From: Alistipes sp. | GTDB lineage: Bacteria > Bacteroidota > Bacteroidia > Bacteroidales > Rikenellaceae | NCBI GenBank assembly: GCA_009774895.1 | Contig: VSOO01000237.1 | Location: 1-6,269, forward strand | DNA length: 6,269 nucleotides | Reading direction: 5' to 3' | In this document: positions 1 to 5,813 of the stretch, one piece after another | How positions within the stretch are numbered: position 1 is the first letter of the stretch | Layout: the number at the start of each line of letters is the position of its first letter | Made by a program: the position numbers and the translations under genes | The notes under the pieces: generated by a model | What the model was told of the DNA's origin: nothing | The model's database searches: none | Seen by the model: only the letters and a program-made list of their open reading frames with translations

Positions 1-306
1 GACCAGTTCTGCGCGGAGTACAAGAAACACGGCGCAAGCGTACTCGTAGCGGAATATTACCGACGTATCACGGTTTTGAACGGCGTACTCGAGGAGCGCA
101 ACAACGAACTGGACGATGCTCGGCAAAAGCGAACGAGCCTTGCGGAATTCCTCCTCGGCAAGGCCACTGCCTATAACGATACGGATTTCTATCGTGAAGC
201 CGTAAGGCTCATCGGAAGAAAAGCGGCGGTGCTATACAAGGTTAAGAGCGGACTGCCCCTTTGGGAGGAAGATGTGGTGTGTCTCGAAGAGGTGCTGGCC
301 GACTAA
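1..306 (+). CDS. Small helical phage protein, 3' part (5' end outside window)
   Basis: The frame is open from the first base of the window to the TAA at 304-306, giving 101 visible residues, so the TTG at 76 is only an internal codon and the real start lies upstream. The protein looks all-helical and charged: a segment around visible residues 19-45 (EYYRRITVLNGVLEERNNEL and on) has the heptad-like spacing of a short coiled coil. The C-terminal part contains RLIGRKAAVLYKVKSGLPLWEED, a style I associate with small conserved proteins of Bacteroidetes phages (from memory, unverified). No catalytic motif, signal peptide or membrane segment is seen. It lies 29 bases before the HTH gene on the same strand and is probably co-transcribed with it. 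Function is unknown. Confidence 0.8.
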   Translation, partial: DQFCAEYKKHGASVLVAEYYRRITVLNGVLEERNNELDDARQKRTSLAEFLLGKATAYNDTDFYREAVRLIGRKAAVLYKVKSGLPLWEEDVVCLEEVLAD

Positions 307-335
307 TGCACAAAACCGAATAAAACAGGATAGAG

Positions 336-740
336 ATGAAGTATATCGAATTACCAACGGCCAAGAAGGCGCGCATCCGACGGGCGCTGGGCGTAAGCCG
401 CGTAACGCTGTGGTCGGCCCTGACTTTCCAGACCCAGAGCGCGCTGGCAGAGAAGATTCGCCGCATGGCCTTGCAGGACGGCGGGCGCGTGATAAGCGAG
501 GTCGATGTCACGAACGGCTTCATGCCGAATTGCGAGACCGCTTTTGAGCATGATGCCGACGGCGTGCGACGGATTATTCAGACCTTCTCGAACGGCGCTC
601 GAGTGGAGCTCGACAACGCCACGTGTACGGCCGAGATCAGCCGGAACGGACGTTCCGTGAAGACGTTCTCCGACGTCAAGATGCATGATTGGGGCAACAT
701 CGTATTCGAGACACAAAGTCTCGCAAATTCATTGAATTAG
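336..740 (+). CDS. Small helix-turn-helix DNA-binding protein
   Basis: This 134-residue protein starts at ATG 336, with a weak purine-rich AGGA about 9 bases upstream. Residues about 9-31 (KKARIRRALGVSRVTLWSALTF) read as a helix-turn-helix, with VSRVTLWSAL as the likely recognition helix. They are followed by a basic helix, ALAEKIRRMAL, at 36-46. The second half (residues about 72-115, DADGVRRIIQTFSNGARVELD onward) looks like a small beta-sheet domain that may dimerise or bind a ligand. Its position just upstream of the transposase fits a Ner- or repressor-like regulator of early genes, or an accessory end-binding protein, but that role is inferred from place and fold only. The 76-base leader after it contains inverted repeats that could be its operator. 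I recall similar two-part proteins in Bacteroidetes phages but cannot name the family. Confidence 0.85.
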   Translation: MKYIELPTAKKARIRRALGVSRVTLWSALTFQTQSALAEKIRRMALQDGGRVISEVDVTNGFMPNCETAFEHDADGVRRIIQTFSNGARVELDNATCTAEISRNGRSVKTFSDVKMHDWGNIVFETQSLANSLN

Positions 741-753
741 TGAGCTACCGGTT

Positions 754-799
754 TCCCGCGAACGCGTAAGGCGTTGTCCAGAGCGATACCGGCGCGGGA
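754..799 (+). promoter_or_regulatory. Nested inverted repeats in the leader of the transposase gene
   Basis: The 76-base gap between the HTH gene and the transposase contains a perfect hairpin, AACGC (761-765) / GCGTT (771-775), with a GTAAG loop. It is enclosed by a second perfect inverted repeat, TCCCGCG (754-760) / CGCGGGA (793-799). As RNA this could form a two-stage structure ending 17 bases before the transposase ATG. As DNA it could be an operator for the neighbouring HTH protein. No T-run follows, so it is not a typical terminator. The structure is seen in the sequence; the role is inferred. Confidence 0.4.
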
Positions 800-816
800 T
801 CAAGAACGAAACGACA

Positions 817-2844
817 ATGGAATATTTCGGGAATACAATAGCGGTAACAATGCACGAGCTGACGCGGTCGGACGACGGGGAGGCGATTATGAGTCAAGCC
901 GCATACGACTGGAATGTCCGGCAACGGAATATGAATGTTCTTCAGCGTGCATGCCGCTGTAAAAAGGCCCTGATCGAATATCGCTCGCTTCCGGAACGCT
1001 TCCGCACGCGCTTCGAGAAAAAATACGGTGATCCCGAGAAGACGATGAGACAAGACGAAATGCCGCTTGCGATGGATACTGACGCGCAGCGCTTCTACCA
1101 CGACCACCTGCTACCCAACGGCGACCATCTGCCGGATGAGAAGCAAGCCGAATACACGTTGAACGCACGGGTGCTGAACGCCCTGCGGGATATGCTCGAA
1201 ACGCAGAAGACGATGCGCCGGGCCTACGGCAATCATACGCCCGTAATCTGGTCGAATATCTTTGCCGCAGCCGAGGAGCTGCGCGAGGCCTATGGCCATA
1301 CGCTCCCGAAAAGCGAGGCCCGTCTGCGCGACAAGCTGCGACAGTACCGCAAGGAGGGCTACGGCTGCCTTGTCTCGGGCAAGTTCTGCAACAGCAATAC
1401 GCTGAAGATAACCAAAGCGGCGGGCCGTCAGATCGTCGCGCTGCGCCGCTGCCGCGTGCCGGTCTACACGACCAAGCAGCTCTTCGAGGAGTTCAACCGC
1501 ATTGCTGAGCGTCGCGGCTGGAAGCCGCTCGCCTCGCAGTCGTCGCTGGTGCAATACCTCGAACGGCCGGAGGTCAAACCGCTGTGGTACGACGCCGTCT
1601 ACGGCGAGCTGGCGGCCAAACAGCTTTACGCCCGTCACAACAAGACCGAGATGCCGACCATGCGCGATTCGCTGTGGTACGGCGACGGTACGAAGCTTAA
1701 CCTCTTCTATAAGGCGGTCGAAAACGGCCGGACGGTCGTGCGCACGGTCTCGGTCTATGAGGTCATCGACGCCTACAGCGAGACGCTGCTCGGATACTCC
1801 GTCAGCGCCAGCGAGAACTTCGACGCACAATTCGCCGCTTTCCGCATGGCCATCGAGACGGCCGGCTGCAAGCCCTACGAGATCGTGACGGACAATCAGG
1901 GTGGCCAACGGAGCAAGATCGCGCAGAAGTTTTTCGCGAACATCTGCCGCATCAATCGGCCGACGGCGCCGTACAACGGACCGTCGAAGAGCATCGAGTC
2001 GGCATTCGGCCGCTTTCAGCAACAGGTGTTGCATGAGGACTGGCGCTTCACGGGCGGCAACATGACCTCGAAGGAGGCGTGGAAAATCAATCGCGAGTTC
2101 CTCGAAGCGAACAAGGAGAAGCTGTTCACCTACGAGGAGATGCTGGCGGCCTATGCCGCGGCCCGCTGCAAGTGGAATGCGATGAAGCACTACCGGACAG
2201 GGATCGCCCATGAGGAGATGTACCGTGCGAGCGCGAATCCGGCCACCGACCCGATTACGGAATTCGACCTGATCGACCTGTTCTGGCTGACGACCGAGCA
2301 GCCGAGCCTGTTCACGGCCGACGGCATCACGGTCCAATACCGAAACCGCAAGTATACCTACGAAGTTCTGACCGCAGACGGCCGCCCGGACTACGAGTGG
2401 CGCCGGGACAATACCGGTCGGGAGTTCTTCGTGAAGTTCGACCCGCAGCGCATGGACCGGGCGCTGCTCTACACCCGAACGCCGATGGGGCTGCGCTACG
2501 AGACGGTGGCCTACCCCTACCTTTCGATTCGCCGTAACATTCAGGAGCAGCAGCCGGGCGACATGGAGCTGATCCGCCTCAACGACGAGGCGAACAAGCG
2601 CGAGCGGGTGCGCCGCCAGATCGAGGCGCATGCACTGGAACTGGAACACGGCGTCGCCCCGGAGCAGCACGGGCTGCGGACTCCGGCCCTCAAAGGCATC
2701 AGCGAAAAGGAGTACGAGCGGCTGGCCGACGCGGTAACGGTCCTGCCGACCGAGCCTGCGACCGAACCGCTTGCGGTCGGCGAATATACGAAAGTCGTCA
2801 GCAACATGGATTTCGACCCGACGGCCGTCTTCAGCAGAATGTAA
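817..2844 (+). CDS. Mu-like DDE transposase (MuA/TnsB type)
   Basis: This 675-residue protein is close to MuA's usual length (about 663). It catalyses end cleavage and strand transfer of the phage DNA during lysogenic integration and replicative transposition. The rve-type catalytic core spans about residues 280-405. It shows D290 in LWYGDGTKLN, D359 in EIVTDNQGG and E394 in KSIESAFGRF, a D-D-35-E spacing. The N-terminal 250 residues are helical and basic and would bind the ends: a wHTH-like part at about 20-70 (MSQAAYDWNV ... LIEYRSLPERFR) and further HTH-like helices around 215-250 (TTKQLFEEFNRIAERRG). A Mu-transposase C-terminal beta-barrel-like part follows at about 490-560 (ADGITVQYRNRKYTYE). 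The charged helical tail (575-615) probably contacts the MuB-like ATPase. ATG 817 is preferred over the in-frame ATG at 850 or 889 because MEYF near the start matches my memory of Bacteroidetes homologues. Its leader is A-rich without a Shine-Dalgarno. Confidence 0.95.
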   Translation: MEYFGNTIAVTMHELTRSDDGEAIMSQAAYDWNVRQRNMNVLQRACRCKKALIEYRSLPERFRTRFEKKYGDPEKTMRQDEMPLAMDTDAQRFYHDHLLPNGDHLPDEKQAEYTLNARVLNALRDMLETQKTMRRAYGNHTPVIWSNIFAAAEELREAYGHTLPKSEARLRDKLRQYRKEGYGCLVSGKFCNSNTLKITKAAGRQIVALRRCRVPVYTTKQLFEEFNRIAERRGWKPLASQSSLVQYLERPEVKPLWYDAVYGELAAKQLYARHNKTEMPTMRDSLWYGDGTKLNLFYKAVENGRTVVRTVSVYEVIDAYSETLLGYSVSASENFDAQFAAFRMAIETAGCKPYEIVTDNQGGQRSKIAQKFFANICRINRPTAPYNGPSKSIESAFGRFQQQVLHEDWRFTGGNMTSKEAWKINREFLEANKEKLFTYEEMLAAYAAARCKWNAMKHYRTGIAHEEMYRASANPATDPITEFDLIDLFWLTTEQPSLFTADGITVQYRNRKYTYEVLTADGRPDYEWRRDNTGREFFVKFDPQRMDRALLYTRTPMGLRYETVAYPYLSIRRNIQEQQPGDMELIRLNDEANKRERVRRQIEAHALELEHGVAPEQHGLRTPALKGISEKEYERLADAVTVLPTEPATEPLAVGEYTKVVSNMDFDPTAVFSRM

Positions 2845-2864
2845 ATCCAAAATCATAAAAGACA

Positions 2865-3746
2865 ATGAAACAATTGACCATCGAACAGAAGCAGAGCATT
2901 CGGGAAAAACTCGTCGAGTACACGAAGCGGTTCCCGACGCAGACGAAAGCCGCGAACTCGCTCAAAGGAACGAGCGCCGGTACGGTGAATGCCATCCTGA
3001 CCGGCAAGTTCGAAAACATCAGCGACAACATGTTTCTCAACATTCGTTCGCAAATCGAATCGACGCGCATGGATGGCTGGCAGCTCTGTACGACCGCGGC
3101 TTATCAGGATTTGAATACGCTGATGCAGGATGCGCAGCAATACCAGAACGTTGCATGGGTGGTCGGTCCCGCCGGCATCGGGAAAACCACAGCGGCAACG
3201 CTCTATGCCCGCCAGAACCGCAACGTCTTCCTGCTGCCTTGTTCGGAGGATATGCACAAGTCGGACTTCATTCATGAGCTCGCACGCAAAATCGGTATCC
3301 GTACCGACGGACTGACCGTTCGCGAAACCTTGTCGGCCATTACGGACGAGCTGGTCACACTGGAGCATCCGCTGCTTATTTTCGATGAAGGCGATAAACT
3401 GACCGATTCGGTGATGTATTACTTCATCTCGCTCTATAACGCGCTGGAGGATAAGTGCGGGATGCTTTTCCTGTCGACTCCGTACATCAAGCGCCGTATG
3501 GACCGCGGGCTGAAGCTCGACCGCAAAGGGTACGATGAGATGCACTCGCGCATCTGTCGCCGGTTCGTCGACCTGTCGAAGGTGACGGAGCATGAAGTGT
3601 CGGCGGTATGTCGGGCGAACGGGCTTTCGGACGAACGGGAAATCCAGCGTGTCATCGCCGATTCGAATGCTTGCGGGTTCGATTTGCGCCGCGTGAAGAA
3701 AGCCGTCCACAAACAGCGTCGCATTGCAGCGGCAGCAAGACTTTAA
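2865..3746 (+). CDS. MuB-like AAA+ ATPase, transposition target-DNA activator
   Basis: This 293-residue protein is near MuB's length (312). It should bind target DNA as an ATP-dependent filament, deliver it to the transposase and give target immunity. Residues about 5-65 form a lambda-repressor-like HTH domain (TKAANSLKGTSAGTVNAIL), as in the N-terminus of MuB. The AAA+ core follows: Walker A GPAGIGKT at 101-108, Walker B LLIFDE at 170-175 (D174, E175), a sensor-1-like LFLSTP at 201-206, and an arginine-rich stretch HSRICRRF at 227-234. A C-terminal helical lid ends in a basic tail (RRVKKAVHKQRR). It begins 20 bases after the transposase stop, in the order expected for an A-B pair. The core is complete with no frameshift. 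Confidence 0.93.
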   Translation: MKQLTIEQKQSIREKLVEYTKRFPTQTKAANSLKGTSAGTVNAILTGKFENISDNMFLNIRSQIESTRMDGWQLCTTAAYQDLNTLMQDAQQYQNVAWVVGPAGIGKTTAATLYARQNRNVFLLPCSEDMHKSDFIHELARKIGIRTDGLTVRETLSAITDELVTLEHPLLIFDEGDKLTDSVMYYFISLYNALEDKCGMLFLSTPYIKRRMDRGLKLDRKGYDEMHSRICRRFVDLSKVTEHEVSAVCRANGLSDEREIQRVIADSNACGFDLRRVKKAVHKQRRIAAAARL

Positions 3747-3750
3747 CGCC

Positions 3751-3779
3751 GTTCAAACACTGTTCAAACGCTGTTCAAA
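3751..3779 (+). repeat. Three direct GTTCAAA repeats at 11-base spacing
   Basis: GTTCAAA occurs at 3751-3757, 3762-3768 and 3773-3779, each start exactly 11 bases after the last. The first two units share GTTCAAAC and end in CT (GTTCAAACACT, GTTCAAACGCT). The third runs into the ATG at 3779. The array fills almost the whole 32-base gap between the MuB-like gene and the next ATPase gene. Near-helical spacing suits cooperative protein binding on one DNA face (iteron-like), and the position at the start codon also suits translational control. The repeat is certain; the function is unknown. Confidence 0.65.
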
Positions 3780-4411
3780 TGGGACGCACATTATCAGCCA
3801 AACAGGTATTGACCCTCAAGCGCCGGACGATCCGTCTGGGCGGCATCTGGGCAGACTGCGTCGGGGAGATCGACCGCACGGGAGTGGTATTCTTTTGGGC
3901 CAACTCGGGCAACGGCAAGACCTCGGCGGTCGTCACTTTCTGCAAGGAGTTGACCCAGTTCGGTCGGGTGCTCTACCTGCCGCTGGAGGAGGGTCTGGTA
4001 GGCACGACGCAAGACACCATCCGTCGTTACGGACTGGACGAGTGTGGTCGGAAATTCCAGTACAACGAGACGATGACCTTTAAAGAGATGGATGAACGGT
4101 TGTCGAAGCCTCGCTCGTGGGATTTCGTGGTGATCGACTCGTTCCAATATACGCAGATGAGCTACAAGGAGTATATAGCTTTCAAGGAGCGCCACCGCAA
4201 TAAACTGCTGATTTTCGTCAGTCATGCCGACGGCAAGCGTCCGGACGGACGTGCGGCTATGAAGGTCATGTACGATGCGTCGCTGAAAATCTGGGTCGAA
4301 GGCTACAAGGCGTTCAGCAAAGGACGGTACATCGGGCCGACGGGCGAATGCACGGTCTTCGAAGAAGGAGCCAAACGCTACTGGGAGGGGAAGGCACTAA
4401 ACAGAAAATGA
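3779..4411 (+). CDS. RecA-like P-loop ATPase (AAA_24/Sak4-like)
   Basis: This 210-residue protein starts at ATG 3779. The frame opens further upstream to 3608, but that part overlaps the MuB-like gene and reads as shadow sequence. Walker A is ANSGNGKT at residues 41-48. LPLEEG at 67-72 supplies acidic residues as in RecA/KaiC-type folds. Walker B is DFVVIDS at 115-121 (D120). FVSHADGKRPDGRAAM at 146-161 looks like a sensor/loop region, and GYKAFSKGRYIGPTGE closes the sheet. Size and motifs resemble phage Sak4-type single-strand annealing ATPases and the AAA_24 family, so it may help DNA repair, recombination or replication of transposition intermediates. It sits directly behind the MuB-like gene, with the GTTCAAA repeats between, and one base before the next gene. 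The P-loop class is secure; the exact role is not. Confidence 0.85.
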   Translation: MGRTLSAKQVLTLKRRTIRLGGIWADCVGEIDRTGVVFFWANSGNGKTSAVVTFCKELTQFGRVLYLPLEEGLVGTTQDTIRRYGLDECGRKFQYNETMTFKEMDERLSKPRSWDFVVIDSFQYTQMSYKEYIAFKERHRNKLLIFVSHADGKRPDGRAAMKVMYDASLKIWVEGYKAFSKGRYIGPTGECTVFEEGAKRYWEGKALNRK

Positions 4412-4412
4412 T

Positions 4413-4610
4413 ATGAATTTAGACTCGCAAAACAAGGTGCTGAAAGCGGGGTTTATGATCGTCCGCAAGGATGACTACCCGCAGCCGAAAATCAAGTACA
4501 AACAGTTCGGATTTCCCGAATGGCGGACACTCGAGAAGTTCGACACGAAGGCGGCGCGGGACCGTCGGTTTAAGGACCTGCTGCATGACAGCAGCATAAT
4601 CGAAGATTGA
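4413..4610 (+). CDS. Small conserved phage protein, 65 residues
   Basis: ATG 4413 follows the ATPase stop after one base, and the next gene begins three bases after its TGA, so it is firmly inside the operon. The protein has an N-terminal beta-rich half (VLKAGFMIVRKDDYPQPKIKYK, residues 9-30) and a basic helical C-terminus (EKFDTKAARDRRFKDLLHDS, 41-60). The WRTLEKFDTKAARDRR segment resembles small conserved proteins that accompany this ATPase in Bacteroidetes phages, from memory and unchecked. It may bind nucleic acid or partner the ATPase. No enzyme motif, cysteine cluster, signal peptide or membrane segment is present. Function is unknown. Confidence 0.82.
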   Translation: MNLDSQNKVLKAGFMIVRKDDYPQPKIKYKQFGFPEWRTLEKFDTKAARDRRFKDLLHDSSIIED

Positions 4611-4613
4611 CCT

Positions 4614-4973
4614 ATGGATATCAAGAAAATCTACATCAGCGGGAAGATCACCGGACTGCCCATTGAAGAGGTGATCGCCAAATTTCGGGCCGCGGAAGTG
4701 AAAATACGGCGTTTCGGGTTCGCGCCTGTCAGTCCGCTCTGTAACGGGTTGCCGCTCGAAGCGGAGTGGGCGGATCAGATGGGCGAAGACATCAAGCTGC
4801 TGCTCAAAAGCGATGCGATTTATATGATGGCGGATTGGCAGCAGAGCGAGGGTGCTACTCTCGAGTACCTGATCGCCCGTCAGCGGCGGATGCGCATCTT
4901 CCGTGCCGCAACCTTCGATGCTCACGCAGCTATCGAAACGAATACCGAACTATCCCATGAACCGGAAGCGTAA
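4614..4973 (+). CDS. DUF4406 protein, nucleoside deoxyribosyltransferase-like
   Basis: The 119-residue protein opens with KIYISGKITG (residues 5-14), the signature of DUF4406, a Rossmann-like family related to nucleoside 2-deoxyribosyltransferases and other base- or NAD-cleaving folds. Residues 75-84 (WQQSEGATLE) match the family's second motif, with S78, G80 and E84. In true deoxyribosyltransferases a glutamate here is the nucleophile, so E84 is the likely catalytic residue. Core strands end near residue 96, and the tail (97-119) is poorly conserved in appearance and partly overlaps the next gene. The start at ATG 4614 follows the upstream stop by three bases. The substrate is unknown: nucleotide salvage or modification during phage growth, or removal of a signalling nucleotide, are options. 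Cytoplasmic. Confidence 0.85.
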   Translation: MDIKKIYISGKITGLPIEEVIAKFRAAEVKIRRFGFAPVSPLCNGLPLEAEWADQMGEDIKLLLKSDAIYMMADWQQSEGATLEYLIARQRRMRIFRAATFDAHAAIETNTELSHEPEA

Positions 4974-5427
4974 CTATTCTCGGCTCTACGCCATCGCCAA
5001 AGCGAAGAGCATCGACCTCGAGCAGCACAAGGAGGTGCTGGTGTCGCAGTTCACCGGCGGCCGCACGTCATCGCTGCGAGAGATGACCCCGACCGAGTAC
5101 GAGGAGATGTGCGAATGTCTCCAGACGGGCAAGCAGCTCGGCGAAACCTCGGCCGCATACAAGGAGCGGTTGCGCAAGGCGCGCTCGGCGGCATTGAACC
5201 GTATCCAGCGGCTCGGGGTCGATACGGCCGACCGGACATTCGCCGCGGTGAATGACTTCTGCCTCGACCCGCGCATCGCCGGTAAACCTTTCGGAATGCT
5301 GACTATTGACGAGTTGCAGGCTCTCGTGCCAAAACTCGAAGCGATCCTCCGCAAACCGAAGCCCGTAAAGCCGCAGCGGGTCATTCCGATTTCATACATC
5401 GTTCGTCCTGACCAACTGCCGAGCTGA
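4957..5427 (+). CDS. Mu gp16/GemA-like (DUF1018-like) protein
   Basis: The chosen start is ATG 4957, giving 156 residues and a 17-base overlap with the DUF4406 gene. The frame is open to 4903, but the basic start MNRKRNYSRLYAIAKAKSID looks like a real N-terminus. The protein is helical: an N-terminal helix with YSRLYAIAKAKSIDLEQHKEVL (7-28), then SQFTGGRTSSLREMTPTEYEEM (30-51). A basic middle part (YKERLRKARSAALNRIQRLGVD, 68-89) comes next, followed by FCLDPRIAGKPFGMLTIDELQALVPKLEAIL (101-131). This layout resembles the GemA/gp16 proteins of Mu-like phages, which modulate host gene expression and DNA topology. The tail (132-156) is proline- and lysine-rich. Assignment is by pattern memory and gene position only; the exact family is uncertain. 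Confidence 0.8.
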   Translation: MNRKRNYSRLYAIAKAKSIDLEQHKEVLVSQFTGGRTSSLREMTPTEYEEMCECLQTGKQLGETSAAYKERLRKARSAALNRIQRLGVDTADRTFAAVNDFCLDPRIAGKPFGMLTIDELQALVPKLEAILRKPKPVKPQRVIPISYIVRPDQLPS

Positions 5428-5428
5428 T

Positions 5429-5686
5429 ATGGAAAAACCGATTATCGAAGTCGATTTACAGGGGTCGGATGGCAATGTGTTCGCCCTGATGACGAAGGCT
5501 CGAGCAGCGATTATTGCGGCCGTTCCGCGCGGAGGGTCGGCGGTGGAGCGTCGATGGAAGCGGGAAAAGGCCGAATGCGAAGCCGACAAAATGATGAGGG
5601 CGGTGATGCAGTCGCACTCTTACGACGAAGCGTTGTCGGTTATCCGGCAATATGTAACGATTCAGGAGAAAGGAGGTGGCCTATGA
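5429..5686 (+). CDS. Small conserved phage protein, 85 residues
   Basis: ATG 5429 lies one base after the previous TGA, so it ends the tightly packed operon. The sequence starts with a beta strand, PIIEVDLQGSDGNVFALM (residues 4-21), followed by alpha helices, including a charged helix (ERRWKREKAECEADKMMRAVMQ, 40-61) and SYDEALSVIRQYVTI (64-78). The DGNVFAL-helix-YDEAL layout recalls small proteins common in Bacteroidetes phages, unverified. The C-terminal codons (EKGGGL) contain a perfect Shine-Dalgarno, AAAGGAGG, which is followed by an overlapping ATG (see the entry at 5683-5691). There is no recognised enzyme motif, and function is unknown. Confidence 0.82.
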   Translation: MEKPIIEVDLQGSDGNVFALMTKARAAIIAAVPRGGSAVERRWKREKAECEADKMMRAVMQSHSYDEALSVIRQYVTIQEKGGGL

Positions 5687-5691
5687 AGTAA
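5670..5691 (+). other. Possible two-codon minigene (ATG AAG TAA) with perfect Shine-Dalgarno
   Basis: AAGGAGG at 5670-5676 lies 6 bases before ATG 5683, which overlaps the upstream TGA in an ATGA junction typical of coupled genes. However, the new frame stops after one more codon (TAA 5689-5691). It could be the stump of a gene lost when the following cassette arrived. It could also be a real two-codon minigene, like those of the phage lambda bar region that trap tRNA as peptidyl-tRNA. Strong Shine-Dalgarno sequences are uncommon in Bacteroidetes. Chance is possible because the same bases encode EKGGGL. Confidence 0.25.
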
Positions 5692-5698
5692 CCGGTAC

Positions 5699-5783
5699 GG
5701 GTGGCGACAGGAAATGAACAACGAAATGGGAAAAATTGGCTGTTGTTTAGAGATTAGCAGGGGTTCGAGTCCCCGGCCACCCG
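5699..5783 (+). tRNA. tRNA-like element 1 (canonical acceptor and T-arm, abnormal body)
   Basis: The acceptor GGGTGGC (5699-5705) pairs perfectly, 7 of 7, with GCCACCC (5776-5782), followed by a G discriminator at 5783 and CA rather than an encoded CCA. The T-arm is canonical: 4 pairs, GGGG (5760-5763) / CCCC (5771-5774), with one A-G mismatch at its base (5759/5775) and loop TTCGAGT (5764-5770). The 85-base length would suit a class II tRNA. The body does not fold as a cloverleaf: I find no D-stem with a GG-containing loop. Instead an 8-pair stem (5715-5722 / 5742-5749, one G-U) closes a 19-base loop. A forced anticodon loop CTGTTGT (5740-5746) would read GUU (Asn) but has a weak, mostly G-U stem. 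It may be a divergent tRNA, a decayed one, or a tRNA mimic. Confidence 0.5.
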
Positions 5784-5791
5784 CAACCCCC

Positions 5792-5796
5792 TTTTT
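5792..5796 (+). terminator. T-run after tRNA-like element 1
   Basis: Five T residues follow a C-rich stretch nine bases after the acceptor stem. The acceptor/T-arm could act as the upstream stem, so this could end or pause transcription of element 1. The T-run is short and the spacing is long for an intrinsic terminator. Confidence 0.2.
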
Positions 5797-5813
5797 AGAT
5801 GAAGACTCGAGTG

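Noticed and set aside
76..78. TTG start for the first gene
   Set aside because: The frame is open to base 1 with protein-like sequence, so the gene continues upstream of the window.
1502..1888. 128-residue frame inside the transposase
   Set aside because: Composition dominated by S, R, T and P (frameshifted reading of GC-rich codons), no motif.
1111..2865. 584-residue antisense open frame opposite the transposase
   Set aside because: Rich in R, L, V and A without motifs, and fully covered by a transposase with an intact DDE core on the + strand. Long antisense frames are expected from GC-rich codon bias.
2853..3710. 285-residue antisense open frame opposite the MuB-like gene
   Set aside because: Same explanation: it mirrors a clearly coding gene with Walker motifs and has no recognisable domain.
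3608..3778. Upstream extension of the RecA-like ATPase
   Set aside because: Lies inside the MuB-like gene in another frame and crosses the GTTCAAA repeats; ATG 3779 fits the family length.
4903..4956. Upstream start for the GemA-like gene
   Set aside because: Adds 18 residues overlapping the DUF4406 gene in another frame; ATG 4957 gives a plausible basic N-terminus and a short overlap.
5738..5752. Anticodon GUU (tRNA-Asn) in tRNA-like element 1
   Set aside because: The loop CTGTTGT looks right and the G discriminator would suit Asn, but the stem has only four pairs, three of them G-U, and the D-region is too long. I do not assign an amino acid.
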